Assembly (NCBI GenBank): GCA_964622255.1
Contig: CAZUPK010000006.1
Coordinates: 1-8,442 of the forward strand
Length of the DNA stretch: 8,442 bases
Source: SZUA-1377 sp964622255
GTDB taxonomy: Bacteria > Campylobacterota > Campylobacteria > Campylobacterales > QNZT01
Direction of reading: 5' to 3'
The position numbers were made by a program, and so were the translations under genes. Shown here piece after piece: positions 1 to 6,219 of this stretch. Under the pieces are notes generated by a model. The model ran no database searches and was not told where the DNA came from. It was given only the letters and a program-made list of their open reading frames with translations. Numbering within the stretch: the first letter of the stretch is position 1; every line of letters starts with the position of its first letter.

Positions 1-273
1 AAAGAGCTTTTTGAAGAGGCTTTAAAAATAACAAAAGCATTAGCTAACCAAAATAAAGCCTTTTTGCCTGATGTCGCTGCAACTCAAAACAATTTGGCAC
101 TTCTTTTATGTGAAAAACTTGGAAAAAATAAAGAGGCTAAAGAGCTTTTTGAAGAGGCTTTAAAAACAAGAAAAGAGTTAGCTAAACAAAATGAAGCCTT
201 TTTGCCTGATGTTGCTATAACTCAAAACAATTTGGCTCTTCTTTATGAAAAACTAGGAAAAAACAAAGAGGCA
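1..273 (+). repeat. Two near-identical tandem TPR-coding repeats (138 bp and 135 bp)
   Basis: Bases 1-138 and 139-273 each encode one TPR unit. Aligned codon by codon they differ at only about 13 positions plus a net 3-bp length difference. The length difference lies at LLLCEK versus LLYEK and is best read as one extra T in a T-run plus an extra TG, which together restore the frame. The likeness at DNA level, including many synonymous positions, suggests recent duplication or gene conversion. More units probably lie upstream of the window. Confidence 0.8.
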
Positions 274-597
274 AAAGAGCTTTTTAAAGAGTCTTTTTAC
301 ATATACAAAAGTTTAAAAATGTATGAAGAACTTTATAAAACTACAACTTACTTACTAAATATATACTTTAAAGAAAAAGAGTTTCATACTTTTATAAAAG
401 AAAATCTCTGCTACTACTTCGATATGAAAGAGTTTTTTAAAGATGAGAGTCTTGTGCTTCTTTTTATAAAAGAGAACTCTTATGATAGCAAGGTAAAAAG
501 TTCACTTTTAGAGTTAAAAAAGGAGTTTACTCCGCACTGCCAAAGAGAGCTTGAAAAGTTTTTAAAACTTTTAGACTCTTTTATCGATGATGTTTAA
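1..597 (+). CDS. Tetratricopeptide-repeat protein, C-terminal part (5' truncated by the window)
   Basis: The reading frame is open from base 1, so this is the end of a longer gene; the Met at 64 lies inside a repeat and is not a credible start. About 198 residues are visible. They begin with two TPR units of the kinesin-light-chain-like type (core TQNNLALLYEKLGKNKEAKELF), spaced 46 and 45 residues, and then the start of a third unit (KELFKESF). After that comes a helical, Lys/Glu/Leu/Phe-rich tail of roughly 100 residues that I do not recognise. Such TPRs bind proteins, and long arrays often form the C-terminal sensor half of STAND-type NTPases or of TIR and other signalling proteins; whether such a domain lies upstream cannot be seen. 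The gene converges with the minus-strand gene ending at 581 and overlaps it by 17 bp. The TPR call is firm; the protein's function is unknown. Confidence 0.85.
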   Translation, partial: KELFEEALKITKALANQNKAFLPDVAATQNNLALLLCEKLGKNKEAKELFEEALKTRKELAKQNEAFLPDVAITQNNLALLYEKLGKNKEAKELFKESFYIYKSLKMYEELYKTTTYLLNIYFKEKEFHTFIKENLCYYFDMKEFFKDESLVLLFIKENSYDSKVKSSLLELKKEFTPHCQRELEKFLKLLDSFIDDV

Positions 598-1306
598 TCA
601 CTTGTGAAGATATACTATAAAATCCATCATCTCTTATAACCTCTCTTAGGGTTTTTAAAAGTATATCTTCATCTTTTAGTCTGTCTTTATATAGCCGATA
701 GTTACTATCACTCAAAGCTATAAATGTATGAAGCTTTTTATCATCTTTTTTTAAACCATCTAAATCCTCTTTTATCCTTAAGTTTAACTCTTTGTATGGC
801 TCCAACTCATAGTTAAAGTCAAAAAACTCATTTGCAAGGGTTTTACAATCATACCTTAAAAATCCCTTTTTCGCCAACTCCTTTAACTCTTGTGAAAAAT
901 CATCCTTTTTAACAACAGTTGCAAAAAGCTCTAAAAGCTTGATAAAATATCCATAATCCACACCACTTTGAGGTAGAAATTTTATAAGAGTTATAAAGAT
1001 GGTTTTATCCTTTGTGATTTCAAATAGTTCGAAATACTCATCGATATTTTTTTTCAAAAACTCTAAGGCTAACTCTTTGTAGTATTTTTTGTTTTTGTTT
1101 AGAGAGTGTATATTTTGAACATATTCGTTAAAATAAACTGATAAGTTCTCTTCTAAAATCTTTCGTATATCATAAGCAAAAACAAACTTCTTCCCCTCTC
1201 TATGAGACTTGTTTAACTCTCTTTTAAAAAAATCAAACAACTCTTCCGTAGCATCTCCAAGATATGATCCATAGCTTTTTCTAAGTAACTCTTTTTCTAT
1301 TATCAT
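581..1306 (-). CDS. Hypothetical protein coupled to the KAP NTPase gene
   Basis: This is a 241-residue soluble protein with no family I recognise. It has no signal peptide, no membrane segment and no obvious catalytic motif. It is rich in Lys, Glu, Leu and Phe and looks all-helical. A charged N-terminus (IIEKELLRKSYGSYLGDATEELF) is followed by long amphipathic stretches. Its ATG overlaps the TGA of the KAP NTPase gene as ATGA, so the two are very probably translationally coupled and act together, for example as an effector or adaptor controlled by the NTPase (inference). Its last 17 bp overlap the convergent TPR gene. Base and codon use resemble the neighbours, so it looks like a real gene, but no function can be assigned. 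Confidence 0.75.
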   Translation of the reverse strand: MIIEKELLRKSYGSYLGDATEELFDFFKRELNKSHREGKKFVFAYDIRKILEENLSVYFNEYVQNIHSLNKNKKYYKELALEFLKKNIDEYFELFEITKDKTIFITLIKFLPQSGVDYGYFIKLLELFATVVKKDDFSQELKELAKKGFLRYDCKTLANEFFDFNYELEPYKELNLRIKEDLDGLKKDDKKLHTFIALSDSNYRLYKDRLKDEDILLKTLREVIRDDGFYSISSQVIKHHR

Positions 1307-2454
1307 ATATTTTCCAACTCTATAAGCTTTTCAAATGTTCTTATATCGCACTTTTGACTTTTTAACAAATCTATGATTTCATTTTTAAATCGTTCTTCCG
1401 TTCTTATCTTTCCAAGTATATCGTCAAATTCTCTACTTTTTAACTCAAACTCATAGTAAAGCTCTTGCAAAATAGCTAAAATCACACTATCGGATGATAT
1501 AGTTTGAGGATTTAGTCTATTTAGTATCTTTATCCACTTTCGATGAGGAAGTTTTTGGATATTTATAACTACACTTTTTATGGTTTCTTTTTGCTCATCC
1601 GAAAAATTTCTTAGATGAAGGTTATTTAGCATACTGTGTGATAGTTCATAGTTGTATTGAAAAACTTTTTCTAAAAATCTCTCTTTAGAATCTTTATCAT
1701 CTATCTGAAAATATGACTTTATATGAGAGTTTAGTATCTTATCATTTATCCCCATAACGATAAGCACATTGTCCACATCAAAGTAAAATCTCAAAGTCTC
1801 TATAACACTAAAAGCCTCTTTTGGTATCAATCTATCCAAATCATCTATGATTAAAACAAACGGAGCTTTTTCTAAACTATACTCTATATCGATATTTTCC
1901 CAAAGATAGTGGTTGTCATTGGTTGGTGATTTATAATTTTTTATCATCTCCTCTATCGTTTTTTTAAAGTTTGTAAGATTATCTTGATATTTGGAGTTTA
2001 AAAACATAGAACTCTCTTCTATAAGTTTTAGTGTCTTTTTGATATCTTTTATATCTATATCGAGAGTTTTTTTTAAAAAAAACTCTGAAGTTAAAAGTGA
2101 AGAGGCTAAAATAGGCTTTATTAACTTTTGAAGTTTTGCTTTTGTTTGAGAAGAGATACCATTTATATCTTTTATCTTTTTTATCAAAGGAAGAAGTATA
2201 TTCTTTTCATCTTTATATTTCCAAGCTTCAAAAAAAAGTGTAGAAGCACCTCTAAAATCACGATAATAACTCTGTATAGCTTTTAGATAACTACTTTTGC
2301 CACTACCCCAATCCCCACTTATACTAACGGTTATGGAGCCACCTTGATTTGACTTAAGTAGTCTGTTTATCCTACTTAAAAGTAAAGCTACTCTTTCTTT
2401 TTCTTCGCTTTTTTTTAAAAAATCTTCTACACCTAAAGGTTTATCAACTATCAT
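1303..2454 (-). CDS. KAP-family P-loop NTPase
   Basis: This 383-residue protein belongs to the KAP group of STAND-like P-loop NTPases, named for Kidins220/ARMS and the phage-exclusion protein PifA. The N-terminus (IVDKPLGVEDFL) is of the usual family type. Walker A is GDWGSGKS at residues 47-54. Walker B is FVLIIDDLDRL at about 199-209, with the DDLDR signature. The segment VDNVLIVMGINDKIL (227-241) and then RFLEKVFQYNYEL (259-271) match the post-Walker-B region of the family. Many KAP proteins carry membrane helices inserted between Walker A and B; here residues 90-195 are mostly charged helix, so the protein looks cytosolic. Residues after about 275 are probably a helical lid and C-terminal part. 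The start is ATG with no Shine-Dalgarno motif, and a TATAAT box lies six bases upstream. It is first in a two-gene operon with the 241-residue gene. KAP NTPases are often found in mobile or defence contexts; a defence role here is inference. Confidence 0.85.
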   Translation of the reverse strand: MIVDKPLGVEDFLKKSEEKERVALLLSRINRLLKSNQGGSITVSISGDWGSGKSSYLKAIQSYYRDFRGASTLFFEAWKYKDEKNILLPLIKKIKDINGISSQTKAKLQKLIKPILASSLLTSEFFLKKTLDIDIKDIKKTLKLIEESSMFLNSKYQDNLTNFKKTIEEMIKNYKSPTNDNHYLWENIDIEYSLEKAPFVLIIDDLDRLIPKEAFSVIETLRFYFDVDNVLIVMGINDKILNSHIKSYFQIDDKDSKERFLEKVFQYNYELSHSMLNNLHLRNFSDEQKETIKSVVINIQKLPHRKWIKILNRLNPQTISSDSVILAILQELYYEFELKSREFDDILGKIRTEERFKNEIIDLLKSQKCDIRTFEKLIELENI

Positions 2455-2460
2455 AGCTGG

Positions 2461-2466
2461 ATTATA
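2461..2466 (-). promoter_or_regulatory. Candidate -10 box of the KAP NTPase operon
   Basis: On the minus strand a perfect TATAAT ends six bases before the KAP ATG. The -35 position, 17 bp further upstream, reads GTCAAA, a poor match. If this is the true -10, transcription would start at or next to the ATG, giving a leaderless message. That fits the lack of a ribosome-binding site. The evidence is motif and position only. Confidence 0.45.
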
Positions 2467-2477
2467 CTATAGATTTG

Positions 2478-2738
2478 TTAAACTTTGACTTTTGACTGCT
2501 CAAGTATCTTATCAGTTGGTGCTAAAATAAGTATATCGTTAGCAGGGATAACCCCTTTTTCGCTCATTTTTTTAAGCATCTCAATGAGTTTTATCATAAC
2601 GATACTTTTCCCACTACCTGTTGCCATCTAAAATGAGGCACGATTAAGCAGTTTATCTATGGCTAGTTTTTCTTTTGCAAATCCATACTTTACCTTGTGT
2701 GTTTTTTCAAAATAATATTGAATTGAGCTGTTATTTTA
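2478..2738 (-). pseudogene. Remnant of a DEAD/DEAH-box (type III restriction-like) helicase
   Basis: Reading the minus strand from about 2735 down to 2481 gives one frame of about 85 codons with clear helicase character. An N-terminal segment QYYFEKTHKVKYGFAKEK leads to LLNRASF, then a TAG at 2628-2630, then MATGSGKSIVMIKLIE (motif I/Walker A). The motif Ia-like ILILAPTDKILEQ follows, and the frame ends soon after at a TAA (2478-2480). The spacing and the words around the stop fit the ResIII-type helicase module, in which a Trp commonly sits where the TAG is, so a TGG-to-TAG change is the simplest reading. Only a small part of a protein normally many hundreds of residues long remains, so both ends are deleted. 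It fills most of the 336-bp gap between the KAP gene and cdsA and is a relic of a restriction or related system. Confidence 0.7.
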
Positions 2739-2757
2739 ACTAATATTTCTAATAGTT

Positions 2758-2763
2758 TATGAT
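2758..2763 (+). promoter_or_regulatory. Candidate -10 box for the cdsA-dxr-ATPase operon
   Basis: TATGAT lies 27 bp before the cdsA ATG in an AT-rich stretch. The -35 position 17 bp upstream (TTTAAC) is weak, as is common in Campylobacterota, whose housekeeping promoters rely mainly on the -10 and on AT-rich periodicity. The region upstream is the helicase remnant, so the operon promoter should lie between it and 2790. This is a motif-only call. Confidence 0.35.
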
Positions 2764-2790
2764 AAGATAAACAAAAAGTGGGATTTTTCT

Positions 2791-3531
2791 ATGGACGAAG
2801 ATAGACTCAAAACCGGAGTTTTACTTATACTTGTAGTTGTTTTAGTTGCTTGGATAGATAGCCTATTTCTTACTTGGTTAGTGCTTGGAATAACTTATAT
2901 GTTTGCTTTTTATGAAGCTATGAAACTATATAAAGTTGAAGATAACTCTATGTATGTATATGCAACTATCCTTTGGCTTTTATCTATCATCTATCAAAAT
3001 CCAGATGATTTGATATTTGTCGCTTTTATAGTTGCTATTTCTTATATGCTTTATAAAAGAAAGCTTGAAAAAGAAAAACTATTGCCACTTCTATATCCTA
3101 CGGCATCGTTTTTATTCCTTTTTTCTCTATATAAAGGTTTTGGTATGGAAACTCTTATCTGGCTTACAATAGTGGTAGCACTTACCGACACCGGAGCTTA
3201 CTTTAGCGGAAAATGGTTTGGGAAAAGACAGTTTAACCCTATCTCACCTAAGAAAACTTGGGAAGGAGTTATCGGCGGAGTTACGATTGCAACTATTTTT
3301 GCTACTTGGTATGGAGCAAGTTTTGTTTCCGTTTCACTTTCATTTTTTATATCTTTGTTAGTTTCTATCTCATCTATCTATGGTGATCTTTATGAGAGTT
3401 TTCTAAAAAGAAGAGCAGGAGTTAAAGATAGTGGAAATATCCTTCCCGGACACGGAGGGATACTTGATAGGGTGGATGGTTTTATGTTTGCTTCTGTTAT
3501 GATGGTAGTTTTACTTAGAGGTCTTGCTTGA
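2791..3531 (+). CDS. cdsA: Phosphatidate cytidylyltransferase (CDP-diacylglycerol synthase)
   Basis: This inner-membrane enzyme makes CDP-diacylglycerol from phosphatidic acid and CTP, the branch-point precursor of phosphatidylethanolamine and phosphatidylglycerol. The protein has 246 residues, within the range of the compact CdsA form, and contains several hydrophobic segments (about 9-22, 26-42, 55-67, 73-87, 104-115, 121-132, 160-173, 178-196). The family signature is complete at residues 203-229: S-F-L-K-R, then K-D-S-G, then L-P-G-H-G-G-I-L-D-R-V-D. The upstream motifs TDTGAYFSGKWFGK (132-145) and SPKKTWEG (152-159) are also conserved. The ATG start has only a poor ribosome-binding site (GTGGGA). 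It is first in a three-gene operon, and its TGA overlaps the TTG start of dxr. A cdsA-dxr pairing is known from other Campylobacterota. Confidence 0.95.
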   Translation: MDEDRLKTGVLLILVVVLVAWIDSLFLTWLVLGITYMFAFYEAMKLYKVEDNSMYVYATILWLLSIIYQNPDDLIFVAFIVAISYMLYKRKLEKEKLLPLLYPTASFLFLFSLYKGFGMETLIWLTIVVALTDTGAYFSGKWFGKRQFNPISPKKTWEGVIGGVTIATIFATWYGASFVSVSLSFFISLLVSISSIYGDLYESFLKRRAGVKDSGNILPGHGGILDRVDGFMFASVMMVVLLRGLA

Positions 3532-4595
3532 TACTTTTAGGTTCAACAGGAAGCATTGGGGTAAATACCCTTCTTGTAGCAAAGAAACACAACATAGAGA
3601 TAGAAACTTTAGTAGCCGGAAAAAATATCTCACTTTTAAACAAACAGATAGAGGAATTTTCTCCAAAGTTTGTAGTAGTTCAAAACAAAGATGATATAAA
3701 AGATGTCGCTCATAACAGAGTTTTTTATGGCAAAGAGGGTATCTTAGAAGTTTTAAATCTCTCAACTTCAAACTTAGTTGTAAACTCACTTGTGGGATTT
3801 GCCGGTCTTATGCCAACTTTGGAAACTATAAAACTTGGTAAAAAGTTAGCTTTGGCAAATAAAGAGTCTTTAGTTGTCGGTGGAGAATTTATAGATACTT
3901 CAAATATAACTCCAATAGATAGTGAACACTTTGGACTTTGGTATCTCTTAAGTGATAAAAGTATCTCCTCTATGACTATAACAGCAAGTGGAGGGAGTTT
4001 TAGAGATACTCCTTTAAAAAAACTAAAAAATGCCTCAGTTAAAGATGCACTAAAGCATCCTAACTGGTCTATGGGAAAAAAAATAACCATAGATAGTGCC
4101 ACTATGGTAAACAAACTCTTTGAACTTTTAGAAGCAAAGTGGCTTTTTGGCATACAAAAACTTGATGCTATCATAGAAACAAAGTCTATCATACATGCTC
4201 TTATAAACTTTAAGGATGGAAGCTCAACAGCACACATAGCAGGAGTTGATATGAAACTTCCTATATCTTATGCTATCTTAGATAAAGTTGAAGATGAGAT
4301 ACTAAAGCCTATAGACTTAACCAAAGTTGGAAATTTGGAGTTTAGAAAGATAGATAGCAAAAGATACCCTATCTGGAACATAAAAAATGAAGTCTTAAAA
4401 AAACCTCACTTAGGTGTAGTGATAAATGCATCAAACGAAGTCGCAATAGAGCAGTTTTTTGATGGCAAAATAGGCTTTTTGGATATATCAAAAACCATTT
4501 TAAAAGCTTTTAAAGAGTTTGAAAGTGTTAAAGCAACCTCTACAGATGAGCTTTTTTTGATAGATAAAGAGGTAAGAGAGTTTTGCAACTTTTAG
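3528..4595 (+). CDS. dxr: 1-deoxy-D-xylulose 5-phosphate reductoisomerase
   Basis: This cytosolic enzyme converts DXP to MEP with NADPH and a divalent metal, the committed step of the MEP isoprenoid pathway and the fosmidomycin target. The 355-residue form is shorter than the roughly 400 residues of E. coli. The NADPH-binding loop is GSTGSIG (5-11). The ALANKESLV segment (108-116) is intact. The metal ligands are D131 and E133 in PIDSEH, and E199. The substrate-binding stretch ASGGSFRDTP (153-162), HPNWSMGKKITIDSATMVNK (177-196) and the residues equivalent to E. coli S186, H209, S222, N227 and K228 are all present, so it should be active. The start is TTG, overlapping the cdsA stop as TTGA, with AGAGG six bases upstream; the next residues (ILLGSTGSIG) confirm this start. 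The 3' end overlaps the ATPase gene by 13 bp. Confidence 0.95.
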   Translation: MILLGSTGSIGVNTLLVAKKHNIEIETLVAGKNISLLNKQIEEFSPKFVVVQNKDDIKDVAHNRVFYGKEGILEVLNLSTSNLVVNSLVGFAGLMPTLETIKLGKKLALANKESLVVGGEFIDTSNITPIDSEHFGLWYLLSDKSISSMTITASGGSFRDTPLKKLKNASVKDALKHPNWSMGKKITIDSATMVNKLFELLEAKWLFGIQKLDAIIETKSIIHALINFKDGSSTAHIAGVDMKLPISYAILDKVEDEILKPIDLTKVGNLEFRKIDSKRYPIWNIKNEVLKKPHLGVVINASNEVAIEQFFDGKIGFLDISKTILKAFKEFESVKATSTDELFLIDKEVREFCNF

Positions 4596-5653
4596 AGCTT
4601 TTATATGAAAAAGAGTTTAAAAATATACCAGCTATTCCAAGAAAACTCTCCATAGTTGAGGATGACAAAATAATACTTTGTGGAACAAGGGGAGCAGGAA
4701 AAAGTTGGCTCATCTATGACTACTTGCAGTTTGAAGCCTTTGGTAGTTATCTATATATAGACTTTCAAGACCTTAGAGTTAGTGGTATCACAAAGGAAAA
4801 GTTGGAAAAGTTTATAGATAAAAAAAAGATAACAACTTTAGTTTTGGAAAATTTTGACTTTAGTTTTACTCCTCCAACCACTTTAAAAACTATCATTACT
4901 ACAACCAAAAAAGTCTATCTTGACGGTTTTGTTACAAAAGTTTTATATCCGCTTGATTTTGAAGAGTTTATATCATTTGATAAAAAGTTTGTTAGTGAGC
5001 AAAATACCTTTAACTACTACACGATAAGAGGAACTTATCCATTTGTAGTTACTTCACCAAAAAACAGCTTTGAAAAAAACTTTCAAATGATGCTAAACTC
5101 TCTTTATTATGAAAGAAGTGAGTTTAACCTTTTAAAAAAACTCTCTTTAAAACAGGGAAATTTGATAACACTTTTAGGGTTATATAAAGAGATAAAAGAG
5201 TATGAGAAGATTTCAAAAGACAGATTTTACTCTCTTATGCAAAAGCTTCAAGATGAGATGACCATCTTTCTTATCTCAAAATACAACACAAATTCACATA
5301 AAAAAAAGATATATATAATCGACTTTGCTATAAGAGGAGTAGTAAGTTATGATAAAGACTTTGCAAAAAGGTATGAAAACATCATCTTTTTGGAACTTTT
5401 AAAAAGAGGTGAAGAAGTTTTTTATAGTGATAGAATAGAGTTTATACTTCCTAAAAAATCACTCGCTATCCTACCGGTGCTTTTTCTTCCCGAAGGACTT
5501 TTAAAAAACAAGATGAAACTCCTTATCCCAACACTAAAAAATATGGGACTTAAAAAACTTCAAGCCATCACACTCGATCCAGAATTTAGTTTTATAGAAG
5601 ATGGAGTAGAGTGTGAAGCTCTTACTTTTTGGAGTTTCGCTTTAGGAAACTAG
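4583..5653 (+). CDS. AAA_14/DUF4143-like P-loop ATPase, role unknown
   Basis: This 356-residue protein has a Walker A GTRGAGKS at residues 34-41 and a Walker B-like strand LVLENFDF at 86-93, where the usual acidic pair is E89 with D92 rather than DE. A second half with a winged-helix-like stretch (KEIKEYEKISKDRFYSLMQKL, split around 202-222) ends in IYIIDFAIRG and YENIIFLELLKRGEEVFY (264-281). That order matches the AAA_14 ATPase plus DUF4143 architecture, in a divergent form. The biological role of such proteins is unclear. The TTG start lies inside dxr (13-bp overlap) with GAGG ten bases upstream; no in-frame ATG precedes the Walker A motif. Its stop TAG shares CTAG with the convergent globin gene. 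Being third in a cdsA-dxr operon suggests co-expression, not a shared pathway. Confidence 0.75.
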   Translation: MQLLELLYEKEFKNIPAIPRKLSIVEDDKIILCGTRGAGKSWLIYDYLQFEAFGSYLYIDFQDLRVSGITKEKLEKFIDKKKITTLVLENFDFSFTPPTTLKTIITTTKKVYLDGFVTKVLYPLDFEEFISFDKKFVSEQNTFNYYTIRGTYPFVVTSPKNSFEKNFQMMLNSLYYERSEFNLLKKLSLKQGNLITLLGLYKEIKEYEKISKDRFYSLMQKLQDEMTIFLISKYNTNSHKKKIYIIDFAIRGVVSYDKDFAKRYENIIFLELLKRGEEVFYSDRIEFILPKKSLAILPVLFLPEGLLKNKMKLLIPTLKNMGLKKLQAITLDPEFSFIEDGVECEALTFWSFALGN

Positions 5654-6075
5654 TGAACCTCTACTATACTTGCTTCATAAGTTTGTATAAGATTGACCAC
5701 TTCTGAAAACTCCGGCTCCTTTACTTTAAACTTGTGAAGTGTTGCTTTTAAATGATTTATAAATATCTTCCAATCACTCTCACTTATCATCATACCTATA
5801 TGAGATGTTCCCATATCCCTACCACTATAATGAACAGGACCACCAGCCTTTGCACAAACAAAATCTATCAAAAGTTGCAACTCCCTCTTTTTCCCATCAG
5901 TTCCTCTATATTTCCAAAAACGACCCAACTGTTTATCTTCTTTTAATCGAATATGGAAATCACCTAAAATCATAGATATTTTATCATAACCACCAAGTCT
6001 TGTATATAGAGATGCTTTTTCATTAGCAAATACCACCGAAAAGAGAAGTAGCAGTAGTAAAAATATCTTTTTCAT
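5650..6075 (-). CDS. Group 1 truncated hemoglobin with signal peptide (periplasmic)
   Basis: This is a small heme protein of 141 residues. An N-terminal signal peptide (MKK, a Leu-rich core, then VVFA) is likely cut after A17, leaving a globin of about 124 residues, the normal size for a 2/2 globin. Family marks are LYTRLGG (23-29), AGGPVHYSGRDM (77-88) and the proximal heme His H92 in TSHIGM. The B10 position, usually Tyr in the mycobacterial TrHbN type, is His (H41 in GDFHIRL). Export points to oxygen, NO or other small-ligand handling in the periplasm, but the ligand is inferred. I chose the ATG at 6075: AAAGGAG ends seven bases upstream of it, whereas the in-frame TTG at 6081 would sit one base from that site. 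The gene ends in CTAG shared with the ATPase stop and is divergent from nifS. Confidence 0.87.
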   Translation of the reverse strand: MKKIFLLLLLLFSVVFANEKASLYTRLGGYDKISMILGDFHIRLKEDKQLGRFWKYRGTDGKKRELQLLIDFVCAKAGGPVHYSGRDMGTSHIGMMISESDWKIFINHLKATLHKFKVKEPEFSEVVNLIQTYEASIVEVH

Positions 6076-6082
6076 AAACAAA

Positions 6083-6089
6083 CTCCTTT
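6083..6089 (-). promoter_or_regulatory. Ribosome-binding site of the globin gene
   Basis: AAAGGAG on the minus strand, seven bases before the ATG at 6075. It decides the start in favour of ATG over the TTG at 6081. It is one of the strongest Shine-Dalgarno motifs in this window. Confidence 0.8.
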
Positions 6090-6165
6090 GTAAAATAATG
6101 AATACAATTAAACCACAATTTAACTTTAAATCAACTATTTAGATTAATTTTAATAAAATTGTGTA

Positions 6166-6171
6166 TATAAT
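6166..6171 (+). promoter_or_regulatory. Candidate nifSU promoter, -10 box
   Basis: A perfect TATAAT, preceded by TGTA, lies 48 bp before the nifS ATG in the 144-bp divergent gap. No good -35 is visible. A 9-bp inverted repeat surrounds it: TTAATAAAA (6150-6158) and TTTTATTAA (6172-6180). Transcription would start at about 6177-6180, at the left edge of the GACT palindrome. The -10 is convincing by sequence; the AT-rich inverted repeat could be chance in DNA this rich in A and T. Confidence 0.55.
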
Positions 6172-6177
6172 TTTTAT

Positions 6178-6196
6178 TAAGACTAACCAAGTCTTA
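6178..6196 (+). promoter_or_regulatory. Palindrome with GACT-N5-AGTC core, candidate Fe-S regulator operator
   Basis: TAAGACT and AGTCTTA form a perfect 7-bp inverted repeat around AACCA. The core GACT-N5-AGTC has the same half-sites and spacing as the core of the E. coli IscR type 1 site. The outer bases and spacer of that consensus are not matched. It sits at the predicted transcription start of nifSU, where a bound repressor would block initiation. The alternative is a 5' RNA stem-loop. No rrf2/iscR gene is in the window. Confidence 0.45.
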
Positions 6197-6219
6197 TTTA
6201 TACAGAAAGGCTTTTTAAA

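Noticed and set aside
3511..3789. A 92-codon minus-strand open frame
   Set aside because: It is antisense to the 5' end of dxr, with Leu- and Cys-rich composition typical of shadow frames.
3725..4237. A 170-codon minus-strand open frame
   Set aside because: It lies wholly antisense to dxr, which has all its catalytic motifs. The frame has no recognisable protein features and is explained by codon bias.
6076..6081. TTG start two codons upstream of the globin ATG
   Set aside because: It would lie one base from the AAAGGAG motif, too close; the ATG at 6075 has the proper spacing.
6140..6180. Fur box before nifS
   Set aside because: The AT-rich inverted repeat only loosely resembles alternating Fur-type motifs, and such patterns arise easily in this base composition.
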